Positions 1 to 9,122 of a DNA stretch of 64,000 bases are shown piece after piece. The notes beneath the pieces were generated by a model. That model worked only from the letters and a program-made list of their open reading frames with translations, was not told the DNA's origin and did no database searches. Made by a program: the position numbers and the translations under genes. Origin of the DNA: Paraburkholderia fungorum (GTDB lineage Bacteria; Pseudomonadota; Gammaproteobacteria; Burkholderiales; Burkholderiaceae); NCBI RefSeq assembly GCF_003610895.1, contig NZ_MCAS01000014.1, positions 1 through 64,000 of the forward strand, read 5' to 3'. Position 1 is the first letter of the stretch, and each line of letters starts with the position of its first letter.

Positions 1-3
1 GTC

Positions 4-1338
4 TTAAACGTGCAGCAGCAAATGCCGGCGTTCCCACGAGCTGATCACGCGGAAAAACGCCTCATATTCGGTTTCTTTCAGTGCGAGGTAGGCTTTGACG
101 AATTTCTCGCCGAGAATCTCGGCCATCGGTTCGCACGCGCCCATCAACGTCAAACCCTCTTCCAGATTGCGCGGCAACTGGTAGGGCAGTTCGTAGCCGT
201 CGCTGAGCAGCGGCTCGGTCGGCTCCAGGTTTTGCGTCATGCCGAGATAACCAGCGGCCAGCGTTGCTGCGATCGCCAGATACGGATTGCAGTCAACACC
301 CGGAATGCGGTTCTCGATGCGGCGCGCAGCCGGCCCCGAATGCGGAATCCGGAAACCCACCGTACGGTTGTCGTAACCCCATGCCACATTGATCGGTGCG
401 GCCATGAAGCGCGACAGGCGGCGATACGAGTTGATATACGGCGCGAAAATCGGCATGAGCGCCGGCGTGTATTTCTGCAGGCCGGCGATATAGCCGGTGA
501 ACAGCGATGTCGGCTTGCCGTCCGCGCCGGTGAACAGGTTGTGGCCGGTTTCTTCGTCCACGAGGCTCTGGTGCATGTGCATGGCCGAGCCCGGTTCGCC
601 TTCCATCGGCTTGGCCATGAAGGTCGCGTACATCTTGTGACGCAGCGCGGCTTCACGCACCGTGCGCTTAAACAGGAACACGCTGTCGGCGAGTTTCAGC
701 GGGTCGCCGTGCATGAAGTTGATCTCCATCTGCGCGGCGCCGACTTCGTGAATCAACGTATCGACTTCCAGTTCCTGCACTTCGCAGTACTCGTAGATGT
801 CTTCGAAGAGCGGGTCGAATTCGTTGACCGCTTCGATCGAATACGCCTGGCGCCCGGTCTCCGGACGACCGGTACGGCCGATCGGCGGTTGCAGCGGCAG
901 ATCCGGGTCCTTGTTCATGTCGACCAGGTAGAACTCGAGCTCGGGCGCGATAACCGGCTTCCAGCCTTTGGCCTTGTAGAGTTCGAGCACGCGGCGCAGT
1001 ACGCGGCGCGGCGAGATGGCGACGGGCGTGCCGTCGAAGTGAACGCAGTCGTGAATCACCTGGGCAGTCGGGTCGACCGCCCACGGAATCATGCGGATGG
1101 TGCTGGCGTCAGGTACGCACACCATGTCCGGGTCGGTGACGCCGGTGAGCGTGCCGTCTTCCGGATAGTCCCCTGTGACGGTCTGGATCATCACCGCTTG
1201 CGGCAAGCGCATGGACTCGCCGGATTCGAATTTGCTGCGCGGAATGATCTTGCCGCGTGCGATCCCGGCCATATCCGGAATGATCGCTTCGATTTCGGTG
1301 ACGCGGTTCTGTTTCAGGAAGTCGTCGATTGCGTTCAT
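4..1338 (-). CDS. puuA: Glutamine synthetase family protein, probable gamma-glutamylputrescine synthetase
   Basis: The 444-residue product is a glutamine-synthetase-fold ligase. It has the N-terminal beta-grasp segment, then PELEFYLV, HMHQS and a C-terminal NRTVGFRIP block, which are the ATP/glutamate-site motifs of this family. Length and sequence style match the PuuA subgroup, which joins glutamate to putrescine or a related amine, rather than the longer nitrogen-assimilation GlnA. The divergent aldehyde dehydrogenase and class III aminotransferase downstream of it support a role in polyamine catabolism. A weak AAAGAG precedes the ATG. The exact amine substrate cannot be read from sequence; related spermidine- or ethanolamine-specific ligases remain possible. 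Confidence 0.85.
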   Translation of the reverse strand: MNAIDDFLKQNRVTEIEAIIPDMAGIARGKIIPRSKFESGESMRLPQAVMIQTVTGDYPEDGTLTGVTDPDMVCVPDASTIRMIPWAVDPTAQVIHDCVHFDGTPVAISPRRVLRRVLELYKAKGWKPVIAPELEFYLVDMNKDPDLPLQPPIGRTGRPETGRQAYSIEAVNEFDPLFEDIYEYCEVQELEVDTLIHEVGAAQMEINFMHGDPLKLADSVFLFKRTVREAALRHKMYATFMAKPMEGEPGSAMHMHQSLVDEETGHNLFTGADGKPTSLFTGYIAGLQKYTPALMPIFAPYINSYRRLSRFMAAPINVAWGYDNRTVGFRIPHSGPAARRIENRIPGVDCNPYLAIAATLAAGYLGMTQNLEPTEPLLSDGYELPYQLPRNLEEGLTLMGACEPMAEILGEKFVKAYLALKETEYEAFFRVISSWERRHLLLHV

Positions 1339-1818
1339 GGCTCTTTATCCGTCTACCCATCGACGCGGCGCACGTCCCCTGTGCGCGCGGCTCTTGCAAC
1401 ATGCCGTTGCTGGCGCCACGAATCCCGAGATGCAAGCGACGTGTGGCGAACGACGGATGGAGCGTAGCATCGCGCATTTATTGAATAAAAATAGTTTTCC
1501 TACCTTATGGATAGTTTTTTCAGATGCAAAATTCTCCCGTTCCTGCTCGCCTATAAATGTGTGTTCACAATCTGATCCCGCGTTCGAGGAACCGATCGTT
1601 GAAAGAAACCGGAAAGGGATGCAACTCTGAAAATGGATAGGAAAAACAGATGCAATGAACAGCAAATATGTTCTTTCCCGTCCCTTTTTGTTAATCGACA
1701 GTAGGGCTTAGAACAGTAGCTGTCTCGATCATCGATACACGAGATGGACAGGCATCCCTGCCCATCTCCAGACCGGAGTCATTCCTTGAGCCATTCTTCA
1801 GCTGATATTCGCAACCAT
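1339..1818. promoter_or_regulatory. Divergent promoter region between puuA-like and aldehyde dehydrogenase genes
   Basis: No convincing gene lies in these 480 bases. The part from about 1475 to 1710 is distinctly A/T-richer than its surroundings and carries runs such as TTATTGAATAAAAATAG, as expected for back-to-back promoters. A regulator, often PuuR-like in this context, is not encoded nearby, so the operator cannot be assigned. Confidence 0.5.
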
Positions 1819-3291
1819 ATGGACTGGCGGCGTCTCGCCGCCGACGTTCGCCCGCGAGCACAGGCACACATTGACGGCCGCTTCACGGACGCGCAGGACG
1901 GCGGGACCTTTGAGGCGATCAATCCGGCCACTGAGGCGGTGATTGCCCAGGTTGCATCGTGCAGCGCGGCAGATGTCGACAACGCCGTTCGTGCTGCCCG
2001 TGCTTCGTTCGATGCGGGACACTGGTCGCGTTGTCCGCCGGCGGAACGCAAGCGCGTCCTGTGCCGGTTGGGCGCATTGATTGCGACCCACGGCGCGGAG
2101 CTCGCCCTGCTCGACTCGCTCAACATGGGCAAACGCGTGGCCGACGCATTCGACATCGACGTGCCGGCTGCCAGCAGCCTGTTCTGCTGGTATGGCGAGG
2201 CGGTGGATAAATTGAACGGCGAGGTCGCGTCGACCGATCCGGGCAATCTCGCCGTTGTCACACGGGAACCGCTCGGCGTGGTCGGTGCGGTCGTGCCGTG
2301 GAATTTCCCGCTCGATATGGTGGCCTGGAAAATCGCCCCCGCACTTGCTGCAGGCAATAGCGTCGTGTTGAAGCCCGCGGAGCAATCGCCATTGTCGGCT
2401 CTGCGTCTTGCAGAACTCGCCCTCGAGGCCGGGTTGCCACCGGGCGTGCTGAACGTCGTGCCCGGGTTCGGCGAGACGGCGGGACGCGCGCTCGGACTGC
2501 ACCCTGACGTCGACGTCCTCGCATTCACGGGGTCGACGGCTGTCGGCAAGAAATTTCTCGAGTACGCCGCGCAATCGAATATGAAACAGGTCTGGCTCGA
2601 ATGCGGCGGCAAGAGTCCGAATCTGGTTTTCGAAGACACGGACGATCTCGATCTGGCGGCCCGCAAAGCATGCTTCGGCATCTTCTTCAATCAGGGCGAA
2701 GTGTGCTCGGCCAATTCGCGACTGCTGGTGCAGCGCTCAATCCATGATGAGTTCGTCGAGCGCCTGATCGCCCATTCGCGCAACTTCATGCCGGGCGACC
2801 CGCTCGACCCCGCCAGCGGCATGGGTGCGATCGTCGACCGCACGCAGTTCGAGCGGGTCAAGGAATGGATCGCGCGAGGACGCACGAGCTCGACGCTCGC
2901 AACCGGCGGCGGGACACGGCTTGTCGACGGCAAAGGGTATTTCATCGAGCCGACCATCTTTGTCGGCGTGAGCGCAAACGATCCGATTGCGCGCGAGGAA
3001 ATCTTTGGGCCGGTACTGTCGGTTCTCACGTTCGACACCGAGGACGAGGCAATCGCGCTCGCCAACGATTCGATCTATGGGCTCGCCGCATCGGTCTGGA
3101 CCGGCGGCCTGTCACGCGCACATCGCGTGGCGTCGCGCCTGCGTGCCGGCACGGTGTCCGTCAACACAGTCGATGCGCTCAGCGCGCAAACCCCGTTTGG
3201 CGGTTTCCGTCAGTCGGGATTCGGCCGCGACCTGTCGTTGCACGCGCTCGACAAGTACACGGGGCTCAAAACGACATGGATCAGTTACTGA
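1819..3291 (+). CDS. puuC: NAD(P)-dependent aldehyde dehydrogenase, PuuC-like
   Basis: This is a 490-residue aldehyde dehydrogenase. The catalytic cysteine is in FNQGEVCS (C296) and the general-base glutamate in WLECGGKSPN (E261). FTGSTAVGK is the NAD-binding turn and PWNFPLDM the substrate-channel motif. The family oxidises gamma-glutamyl-aminobutyraldehyde or 4-aminobutyraldehyde to the acid. I start at MDWRRL because its N-terminus then aligns with PuuC proteins of about 495 residues; an in-frame ATG at 1744 would add 25 residues of low plausibility. It lies between the PuuA-like ligase and a putrescine-type aminotransferase, consistent with a putrescine degradation unit. Confidence 0.85.
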   Translation: MDWRRLAADVRPRAQAHIDGRFTDAQDGGTFEAINPATEAVIAQVASCSAADVDNAVRAARASFDAGHWSRCPPAERKRVLCRLGALIATHGAELALLDSLNMGKRVADAFDIDVPAASSLFCWYGEAVDKLNGEVASTDPGNLAVVTREPLGVVGAVVPWNFPLDMVAWKIAPALAAGNSVVLKPAEQSPLSALRLAELALEAGLPPGVLNVVPGFGETAGRALGLHPDVDVLAFTGSTAVGKKFLEYAAQSNMKQVWLECGGKSPNLVFEDTDDLDLAARKACFGIFFNQGEVCSANSRLLVQRSIHDEFVERLIAHSRNFMPGDPLDPASGMGAIVDRTQFERVKEWIARGRTSSTLATGGGTRLVDGKGYFIEPTIFVGVSANDPIAREEIFGPVLSVLTFDTEDEAIALANDSIYGLAASVWTGGLSRAHRVASRLRAGTVSVNTVDALSAQTPFGGFRQSGFGRDLSLHALDKYTGLKTTWISY

Positions 3292-3414
3292 GCCGGCGAT
3301 CAACGCCCCGAGTCAACCCTGCAATGAGCCTGAGAGCTCCGTCCGGGTACAGGCGACTCGCCGCACCCGGACGTGAAAAGCGAAATCTGTCCGTTACACA
3401 AAGGAACCTTGAAC

Positions 3415-4806
3415 ATGAACGCTCCTAACTTTCCGCACCGCGCCACTCGCGACTATCAGCAAAGCGATGCAGCCCATCACCTGCACGCCTTCGTCGATCA
3501 GAAAGCCCTGAACGACGAAGGGGCGCGCGTGATGGTTCGAGGCGAAGGTGTCTATCTGTGGGACAACGACGGAAACCGTTACATCGACGGCATGTCCGGC
3601 CTCTGGTGCACCAACGTCGGTTACGGTCGTCAGGAGTTGATCGACGCAGCGTCGCGACAAATGAAAGACCTGTCGTACTACAACATGTTCTTCCACACCA
3701 CGCATCCCGCGGTGATCGAATTGTCGGAACGACTCTTCTCACTGCTGGGCGATCGTTTCAGCCACGTCGTGTACACGAACTCCGGCTCGGAGGCGAACGA
3801 AGTTCTCATTCGTACGGTCCGCCGCTACTGGGACATCCAGGGCCAGCCCGGCAAGAAAGTGATGATCGGGCGAATCAATGGCTATCACGGCTCGACCGTC
3901 GGCAGCGCGTCGTTGGGCGGCATGGCCTTCATGCACGAGATGGGCGACCTGCCGATTCCGAACGTTACGCACGTCGACGAGCCCTACTGGTACGCGAACG
4001 GCGGCGACCTGAGCCCCGAAGCATTTGGCAAGCAGGCCGCGTTGTCGCTCGAGAAGAAGATTCTCGAACTGGGCGCTGACCGGGTGGGCGCGTTTGTCGC
4101 CGAGCCATTCCAGGGGGCGGGCGGCATGATCTTCCCGCCGGACGGCTACTGGCAGGAGATCCAGCGCATTTGCCGTCAGTACGACGTGCTGTTGTGCGCG
4201 GACGAAGTCATCGGCGGCTTCGGGCGAACCGGAGAATGGTTCGCGCATCGGCATTTCGGCTTCGAGCCCGATCTGATCTGTATTGCGAAGGGCCTGACGT
4301 CAGGCTACATGCCGATGGGCGGTCTGGTGATGAGCCGGCGAATCGGCGAGGCACTGGTTGAAAAGGGCGGCGTCTATGCGCACGGACTGACCTACTCGGG
4401 TCACCCAGTCGCGGCGGCGGTCGCGCTGGCCAATCTCGATGTCCTCGAGAAGGACCGTCTGGTCGAACGCACGAAGAACGACACCGGTCCGTATCTGCAG
4501 AAGGCCTTGCGTGATGCATTCGCCGATCACCCGTTGATTGGCGAGATCCAGGGGGTGGGCGCAGTGGCCGCGATACAGTTCGCAAAAAATAAGGCCACGC
4601 GCGAGCGCTTCAGCAACGAAGCCGAATTGACCTGGCATAGCCGCACTGTCGGCTTCGAACTGGGCGCCGTCGTACGCTCGACGAATGGCCGGCTGATCGT
4701 CGCTCCGCCATTGGTGATCGACCACGCGCAAATCGACGAACTGGTCGACAAGATGCGCCAGGCTGTCGATGCAACTGCAGATAAGGTACTCGGCAATACC
4801 CGCTGA
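3415..4806 (+). CDS. spuC: Class III PLP aminotransferase, probable putrescine-pyruvate transaminase
   Basis: The 463-residue product is a fold-type I, class III omega-aminotransferase. The PLP lysine is in CIAKGLTSGYMPMGG (K292). NSGSEANE binds the cofactor phosphate and CADEVIGGFGRTG contains the cofactor-binding aspartate. Sequence and neighbours point to SpuC-type transfer from putrescine to pyruvate, giving 4-aminobutyraldehyde for the upstream dehydrogenase. The start is set by AAGGAACC nine bases before the ATG; an upstream in-frame ATG at 3373 lacks such a site. The gene follows the aldehyde dehydrogenase by about 120 bases and is probably cotranscribed. Substrate choice (putrescine, GABA, beta-alanine) is inferred. 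Confidence 0.82.
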   Translation: MNAPNFPHRATRDYQQSDAAHHLHAFVDQKALNDEGARVMVRGEGVYLWDNDGNRYIDGMSGLWCTNVGYGRQELIDAASRQMKDLSYYNMFFHTTHPAVIELSERLFSLLGDRFSHVVYTNSGSEANEVLIRTVRRYWDIQGQPGKKVMIGRINGYHGSTVGSASLGGMAFMHEMGDLPIPNVTHVDEPYWYANGGDLSPEAFGKQAALSLEKKILELGADRVGAFVAEPFQGAGGMIFPPDGYWQEIQRICRQYDVLLCADEVIGGFGRTGEWFAHRHFGFEPDLICIAKGLTSGYMPMGGLVMSRRIGEALVEKGGVYAHGLTYSGHPVAAAVALANLDVLEKDRLVERTKNDTGPYLQKALRDAFADHPLIGEIQGVGAVAAIQFAKNKATRERFSNEAELTWHSRTVGFELGAVVRSTNGRLIVAPPLVIDHAQIDELVDKMRQAVDATADKVLGNTR

Positions 4807-5163
4807 GCCTGTTCCGCGTGTTCTCCTTACGCCCCCCGCGTCCTTGCCACCCTGCACCTTCGTGCAGGGCGGCGGGATCGTCATGGATGAACCAGCAGCC
4901 TGCTGATCCGTCAGCGTCAACGCGTAAAACTTGACGGCAGTATCCGGCGTCGTCTTTCGCACGCGCCGCCACTCAAACCGCCCCCTCGCACAGTTCATCC
5001 ACGGGAACAGCCTTCGATGGTTCAGGATCCCGATATGTATCCGCCGTTACGTTTTGTCACCAGAGCATCGTCAACTGCTGTCTTCCGGCCAGCGTTAAAC
5101 CGGCAGCGCTGAGACATTTCAGCCTCGACGCAAAGAACAACCGGTTCAACCAGGAGTTACATC
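4807..5163. other. Intergenic region with one strong hairpin
   Basis: No gene is supported. A perfect 8-bp stem with a 4-base loop (CCCTGCAC-cttc-GTGCAGGG, 4850-4869) lies 44 bases after the aminotransferase stop. It has no T-run, so it may be a rho-independent-like pause or an mRNA 3' end stabiliser. The last 30 bases hold the ribosome binding site AGGAGTT of the next gene. Confidence 0.4.
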
Positions 5164-5535
5164 ATGAAGACGCTTTTCGCTGCTCTCGCTTCCGCTCTCG
5201 TCGTGTCGACCGCATTCGCACAAACCGCAGCGCCGTCGGCCGCGCAACCCGCGCAAACGCAACCCGCCGGTCAAGCGAATCTGAAGGCGAGCACCGCCGT
5301 GCAAACCGGCGCCACGACTGAAGGCACCGCGGCAACGAAAGCGCCGACCAAGGCCGCGACGAAGGCGCATGTGAAGAAGGTCACCGCCACGCATACGGCG
5401 AAGGCGCATAAAGCCACCAAAAAGGCCGCTGTAGAGCCGAGCGCAAGCAAGACAAAGACGGAGAGTGCGAAAGAGGCCAGCAATGCCCCGGCAAAAGCCG
5501 ACGGCGCAAAGACCGACGCGACGAAGACGCAATAA
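5164..5535 (+). CDS. Small exported Ala/Lys/Thr-rich protein of unknown function
   Basis: The 123-residue product begins with a typical Sec signal peptide (MKTLFAALASALVVSTAFAQ). The rest is low-complexity sequence of alanine, lysine, threonine and proline with no tryptophan or cysteine. Composition resembles acid-shock (Asr-like) or histone-H1-like C-terminal tails, but I cannot claim homology. The mature protein would be strongly basic and probably disordered in the periplasm. CCAGGAGTTACATC precedes the ATG, and a strong rho-independent terminator follows at 5610, so it is a monocistronic unit. Function unknown. Confidence 0.7.
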   Translation: MKTLFAALASALVVSTAFAQTAAPSAAQPAQTQPAGQANLKASTAVQTGATTEGTAATKAPTKAATKAHVKKVTATHTAKAHKATKKAAVEPSASKTKTESAKEASNAPAKADGAKTDATKTQ

Positions 5536-5609
5536 CACGCGATCGGTTTTCGGCACGCACCGGCCAGGCATGCGTAGTTAATCGAAGCCGAACTGTGCCG
5601 TTCAGGGAG

Positions 5610-5645
5610 GGCGAGTCTCATGACTCGCCTTTTTTTCTTTTTTCG
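5610..5645 (+). terminator. Rho-independent terminator
   Basis: GGCGAGTC-tcat-GACTCGCC forms a perfect 8-bp stem with a 4-base loop (5610-5629), followed by a 7-T run and further T-rich sequence. It ends the transcript of the small exported protein gene. Confidence 0.9.
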
Positions 5646-5737
5646 TTAACCACCCCGATTTTTGCACTGCGTTTACCCGTAGACGTCTAATCTCGAACTG
5701 TCCTGATCAACCATGGCGTCAACGAACGCCGCATTAA

Positions 5738-6079
5738 ATGGCACTCACGCAACCCATCGACAGTTTCGAAACGCAGCCGCTCAGCGCGCCGCCGGTCCAG
5801 CGCAACAATGTCATTCCCTTCCCTGCGGCCCGCGCCCGCTTGCAGGTAACACTACCCCACCCCTCGCACGACCTTCCTGGCACCCAGCTGCGCACACTGC
5901 TTCATTCTCCGCTCGGCGTGTACGTGGTGAGCACCGAGGCCGTGCGCGAAGAAGTACGCGTGCAACTCGACATCGCGCTCGACGACCTCGACTTCACCTT
6001 GCACACGCTGATTTCGACACTCCCCGCAGCACTGATCGGACCTCTGAAGCGCCGCCACGCCGTCGCAAAGGCGCGCTAA
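5738..6079 (+). CDS. Hypothetical protein upstream of DapA-family gene
   Basis: The 113-residue product has no family I recognise. The N-terminal half is Pro/Ala-rich; the C-terminal half (about residues 55-105) looks like a compact helical domain with several Leu/Val heptad-like positions. It ends two bases before the ATG of the DapA-family gene, so translational coupling and a shared operon are likely. Codon usage (G/C at third positions) matches the neighbours, which supports it as a real gene. No signal peptide or membrane segment is seen. Confidence 0.55.
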   Translation: MALTQPIDSFETQPLSAPPVQRNNVIPFPAARARLQVTLPHPSHDLPGTQLRTLLHSPLGVYVVSTEAVREEVRVQLDIALDDLDFTLHTLISTLPAALIGPLKRRHAVAKAR

Positions 6080-6081
6080 TC

Positions 6082-6966
6082 ATGTTCTCCGGTATCTGGT
6101 TGCCTATCGTTACGCCGTTCCGTAACGGCGAAGTCGACGTAGACGCATTACAGCGCCTCGCGGACTACTACCTGCGCACGGAAATCAGCGGTTTTGTCGC
6201 CTTGAGCACGACGGGCGAAGCCGCTTTGTTACAGGAATCCGAACGCCTCACCGTGTTGCAGGTGCTAACCGATGTGATCGGCTCCCGTTTGCCGATGCTG
6301 ATCGGCGTCGGCGGTTCGAATACACGCGACGTCCTGCACGATATTCAGCGCTACGAGCGCTGGGACTGTGCGGGTTATCTGGTGTCTGCGCCGTCATACG
6401 TATGTCCGGATCAGGCTGGTGTGCAATGGCATTTCGAACAAGCGGCACTCGCCACCGAACGCCCCATCGTTTTGTACGACGTGCCGCATCGAACCGGCGT
6501 GGCGATTGCGCCGGATACCGTCGCGCGCCTGGTCGAGCATCGCAACATCGTCGCGATCAAGGAGTGCGTCAAGGAACATTTCGGCAAACTGCGCGGCCTG
6601 CCGGTCAACGTGCTGTGCGGCACCGATGAAGCCTTGGACGACTGTCTGCACAACGGCGGCACAGGTGGCATTCTGGCTAGCGCCCATGTTTGCGCGGATC
6701 TTCTGGTTGCGGTACAGGAATTGATCCGCGCCGATCGCGATCCGGACGAACGCAATCTGTTCGCCAGCCTGCTGCCCGTGTTGCGCCTGCTATTCGCCGC
6801 GCCCAACCCGTCCGCGATCAAGGCGATGCTCGCATTCGACCACGCCATGACCGACGAAACACGTATGCCGATCACGCGCGCTTCGGCACAACTCGTCGAG
6901 CGCCTGAGCACCGCGCGCGACAGGTTGCAGGACCTGCGCGCCGAGTTCGCCGGGGCGATGAGCTAA
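6082..6966 (+). CDS. dapA: Dihydrodipicolinate synthase (DapA/NAL) family lyase
   Basis: The 294-residue product is a TIM-barrel class I aldolase of the DapA family. The Schiff-base lysine is in VAIKECVKEH (K160), the tyrosine in VLYDVPHRTG, and the substrate loop in STTGEAA. The length equals that of 4-hydroxy-tetrahydrodipicolinate synthase (about 290). The reaction is condensation of pyruvate with an aldehyde, aspartate semialdehyde if this is a true DapA. A second paralogue is common in these genomes, so a different aldehyde substrate is possible. I start at MFSGIW, because the longer upstream reading only translates the preceding gene out of frame. Confidence 0.85.
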   Translation: MFSGIWLPIVTPFRNGEVDVDALQRLADYYLRTEISGFVALSTTGEAALLQESERLTVLQVLTDVIGSRLPMLIGVGGSNTRDVLHDIQRYERWDCAGYLVSAPSYVCPDQAGVQWHFEQAALATERPIVLYDVPHRTGVAIAPDTVARLVEHRNIVAIKECVKEHFGKLRGLPVNVLCGTDEALDDCLHNGGTGGILASAHVCADLLVAVQELIRADRDPDERNLFASLLPVLRLLFAAPNPSAIKAMLAFDHAMTDETRMPITRASAQLVERLSTARDRLQDLRAEFAGAMS

Positions 6967-7021
6967 AGCGCCCAACCAGGAACAGGAAGATCCGGGAACG
7001 CATGCACCACGAATGCCTGAA

Positions 7022-7630
7022 TCATTCGTGGTGCAAACTTGCGTCGAGACGCTGCATGCGCAGCACGACACGCCGGGCGTAACCGCGGCCGCCGCCGCTA
7101 TAGCGAAGCAGTGCGGCGTCGAGATCGCCGCCGCTCTCGTCGAGGTAGCCACGCAAAATAGTCGTGCCGATCCGCACGTTGATCGCCGGATCGGACAAAT
7201 CGGTTGTGTTCGCAATCAATTGCGGATGCGCGGCGGGCAAGACCTGCATCAACCCGCGCGCACCTGCGTTGCTGACCGCGTGGCGATCGAAACTCGACTC
7301 GACCGACATCACGGCAAGCAGCAATACCGGCGAGATGCCGTGACGCTCGGCTTCGTTCAACACCGCGCGGGCAATCTTCATGGATTCCATGGGCGCCACG
7401 CGAAACTGCGCGCGCAGCATGGCGGTGATATCGCTGAGCGCCGGCAAGCCGGGCTCAGGTGTTGCGTCGCTCGCGGCAATTGGCGCGGTCAACGTCGACG
7501 GCGCATCATCGGCGGCGTGGGCCGCTGCGGCAAGCGAGAAGACAACTGCCGTGAATACGGCCCTCAGACTGAATTTGGAACAAGGACCTTGTTGTGTTTG
7601 CACACCATCCAGAGCGCTATTTCCATGCAT
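7022..7630 (-). CDS. Secreted lytic transglycosylase (SLT domain)
   Basis: The protein (202 residues from this start) has an N-terminal hydrophobic signal segment ending in AAAAHAADD, then a linker, then an SLT fold. The catalytic glutamate is in AVMSVESSFD, with the GARGLMQVLP motif and a C-terminal ALLRYSGGGRGYARRV segment that holds the substrate-cleft tyrosine. It cleaves the MurNAc-GlcNAc bond of peptidoglycan in the periplasm, forming 1,6-anhydroMurNAc. An upstream ATG at 7690 would add 20 residues and place the hydrophobic segment unusually far inside, so I prefer 7630. It stands alone and convergent with the DapA-family gene. Confidence 0.85.
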   Translation of the reverse strand: MHGNSALDGVQTQQGPCSKFSLRAVFTAVVFSLAAAAHAADDAPSTLTAPIAASDATPEPGLPALSDITAMLRAQFRVAPMESMKIARAVLNEAERHGISPVLLLAVMSVESSFDRHAVSNAGARGLMQVLPAAHPQLIANTTDLSDPAINVRIGTTILRGYLDESGGDLDAALLRYSGGGRGYARRVVLRMQRLDASLHHE

Positions 7631-7763
7631 ATTTTCGCTTCCTGACCGGGGTGGTTCGACCTTACCGGGCTTGGTGTAGCGAATCGCCAAAGAAATAGGG
7701 GTGCGCCGTAAAATGCTTATAAAGACGCGGTGTCGTGCGCGACCTCGGCACGACCCGGTTCGA

Positions 7764-8477
7764 TCAATCCGCTGCCGGATTCAGATCGGCTAGTGCGCGG
7801 AGCTTTTGCACATCGGCAATTTCGATTTCCGCATAGCGCAGCTTCAACGCGCCCTGCGTTTCGAATTGCTTGAGCACCTGATTGATCGTCTGGCGCGACA
7901 AAGCCAGCATCATCGCCAGGTCCTCCTGCGGCACCTTGAGCACGCGCCGCATTGCACCGGGTTCGCCGTAGCCGCCTGCCATCAGCAACAGGCGGCGCGC
8001 CACGCGCTGCGCGGCGGGCAGCAAGGCGGCTTCTTCAATGGCGTCGAAAGCGAGCCGCAGTTTTTGCGTCAACAGCAAACCGAAGGCGTGCCAATACTCG
8101 GGCGTGCGTTCAAGCAGGGCGGCAAGCGCGGCGCGTGGCACATGAAACAGCGCGGAATCGCGCTCGGCATACGCATCATGGGTTCGCGGGCGGTTATCGA
8201 ACAGCGCGATCTCGCCGAACCAGTTGACCGGTTCGATGACCGCAAGCAAGGCCTCCTTGCCGCCCGAACTCGCCGCCCCAATGCGCACCAGACCGTCGAG
8301 CACACAATAGAGGCCGTCGTCGGAATCGCCGCGCGTGAAGAGCCGTTCACCCGCCGCGAGACGCTCGACGCGCCCGGCCTGGATCAGCTGCGCCTGCATG
8401 GCAGCGGGCGCCGAGCGAAACCACGCGCTGCGCTCAAGCAGGCGGCCAGGCTCATTCGATGAAAAACTCGCAGTCAT
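7764..8477 (-). CDS. Crp/Fnr family transcriptional regulator
   Basis: The 237-residue product has an N-terminal cyclic-nucleotide-binding beta-roll (about residues 20-140, with NWFGEIALFDNRPRTH as the phosphate-binding cassette region) and a C-terminal winged helix (about 150-225, recognition helix around MMLALSRQTINQVLKQFE). There is no N-terminal cysteine cluster, so it is not an oxygen-sensing FNR. It is divergent from the Mpo1-like gene across 91 bases. The effector is unknown; the beta-roll lacks an obvious full cAMP-binding signature. Confidence 0.85.
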   Translation of the reverse strand: MTASFSSNEPGRLLERSAWFRSAPAAMQAQLIQAGRVERLAAGERLFTRGDSDDGLYCVLDGLVRIGAASSGGKEALLAVIEPVNWFGEIALFDNRPRTHDAYAERDSALFHVPRAALAALLERTPEYWHAFGLLLTQKLRLAFDAIEEAALLPAAQRVARRLLLMAGGYGEPGAMRRVLKVPQEDLAMMLALSRQTINQVLKQFETQGALKLRYAEIEIADVQKLRALADLNPAAD

Positions 8478-8568
8478 AAGACGGCATCCGTGCCCAATTG
8501 TCGGCTACCCGATGGTTTCAATTTCCGCTGCCCGCGATTATGCTGACTTTGATTGAGGAGCGGCATCC

Positions 8569-9108
8569 ATGAGAACGCTGACGCAACAGCTTACGCAATA
8601 CGCGGCCTACCATCGCGACCGGCGCAATATCGCCACGCATTTCGTCGGTATTCCGATGATCGTGCTGGCGCTGGCGGTGTTGTTGAGCCGGCCGGCTTTC
8701 GGCTTCGGCTCGCTGCCGTTTGCCTTGTCGCCGGCGTGGGTGTTGTTCATTGCGGCGACCATCTATTACCTCGTGCTCGACGTGCCGCTCGGCGTCATGA
8801 TGGCCGTGGTATCGGTACTGTGCGTCGCATGCGGGCAATGGCTCGCCGCACAGGCCACGCTTACCTGGCTCGCCTCGGGCATCGGCCTCTTCGTGGTCGG
8901 CTGGATGTTTCAGTTCATCGGCCACGTCGCATACGAACATCGCAAGCCGGCATTTGTCGATGACGTGATCGGCCTGCTGATCGGGCCGCTATTCGTGCTC
9001 GCTGAAGCGTTGTTCGGTTTCGGCTGGCGGCCGGCGCTGCGCGAAGCGATCGAGGCGCAAGTCGGCGCAACGCGCATCAATGCGGATCACGCCGCAGCGC
9101 ACCGCTGA
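8569..9108 (+). CDS. Mpo1-like/DUF962 family membrane protein
   Basis: The 179-residue product contains the DUF962 signature near its start (YAAYHRDRRNIATHFVGIP) and four to five hydrophobic segments (about residues 28-50, 55-75, 78-100, 103-125, 135-155). Yeast Mpo1 of this family is an iron-dependent dioxygenase acting on 2-hydroxy fatty acids, and the conserved histidines here (H16, H25 and later HVAYEH) fit that family. GAGGAGCGGCATCC precedes the ATG. The bacterial function is inferred from family membership only. Confidence 0.8.
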   Translation: MRTLTQQLTQYAAYHRDRRNIATHFVGIPMIVLALAVLLSRPAFGFGSLPFALSPAWVLFIAATIYYLVLDVPLGVMMAVVSVLCVACGQWLAAQATLTWLASGIGLFVVGWMFQFIGHVAYEHRKPAFVDDVIGLLIGPLFVLAEALFGFGWRPALREAIEAQVGATRINADHAAAHR

Positions 9109-9122
9109 ACTGCAGTCCAAGG

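Noticed and set aside
10..1467. 485-codon plus-strand frame opposite the PuuA-like gene
   Set aside because: Antisense shadow; His/Arg/Val-rich with no domain, while the minus strand encodes a clear glutamine synthetase family enzyme.
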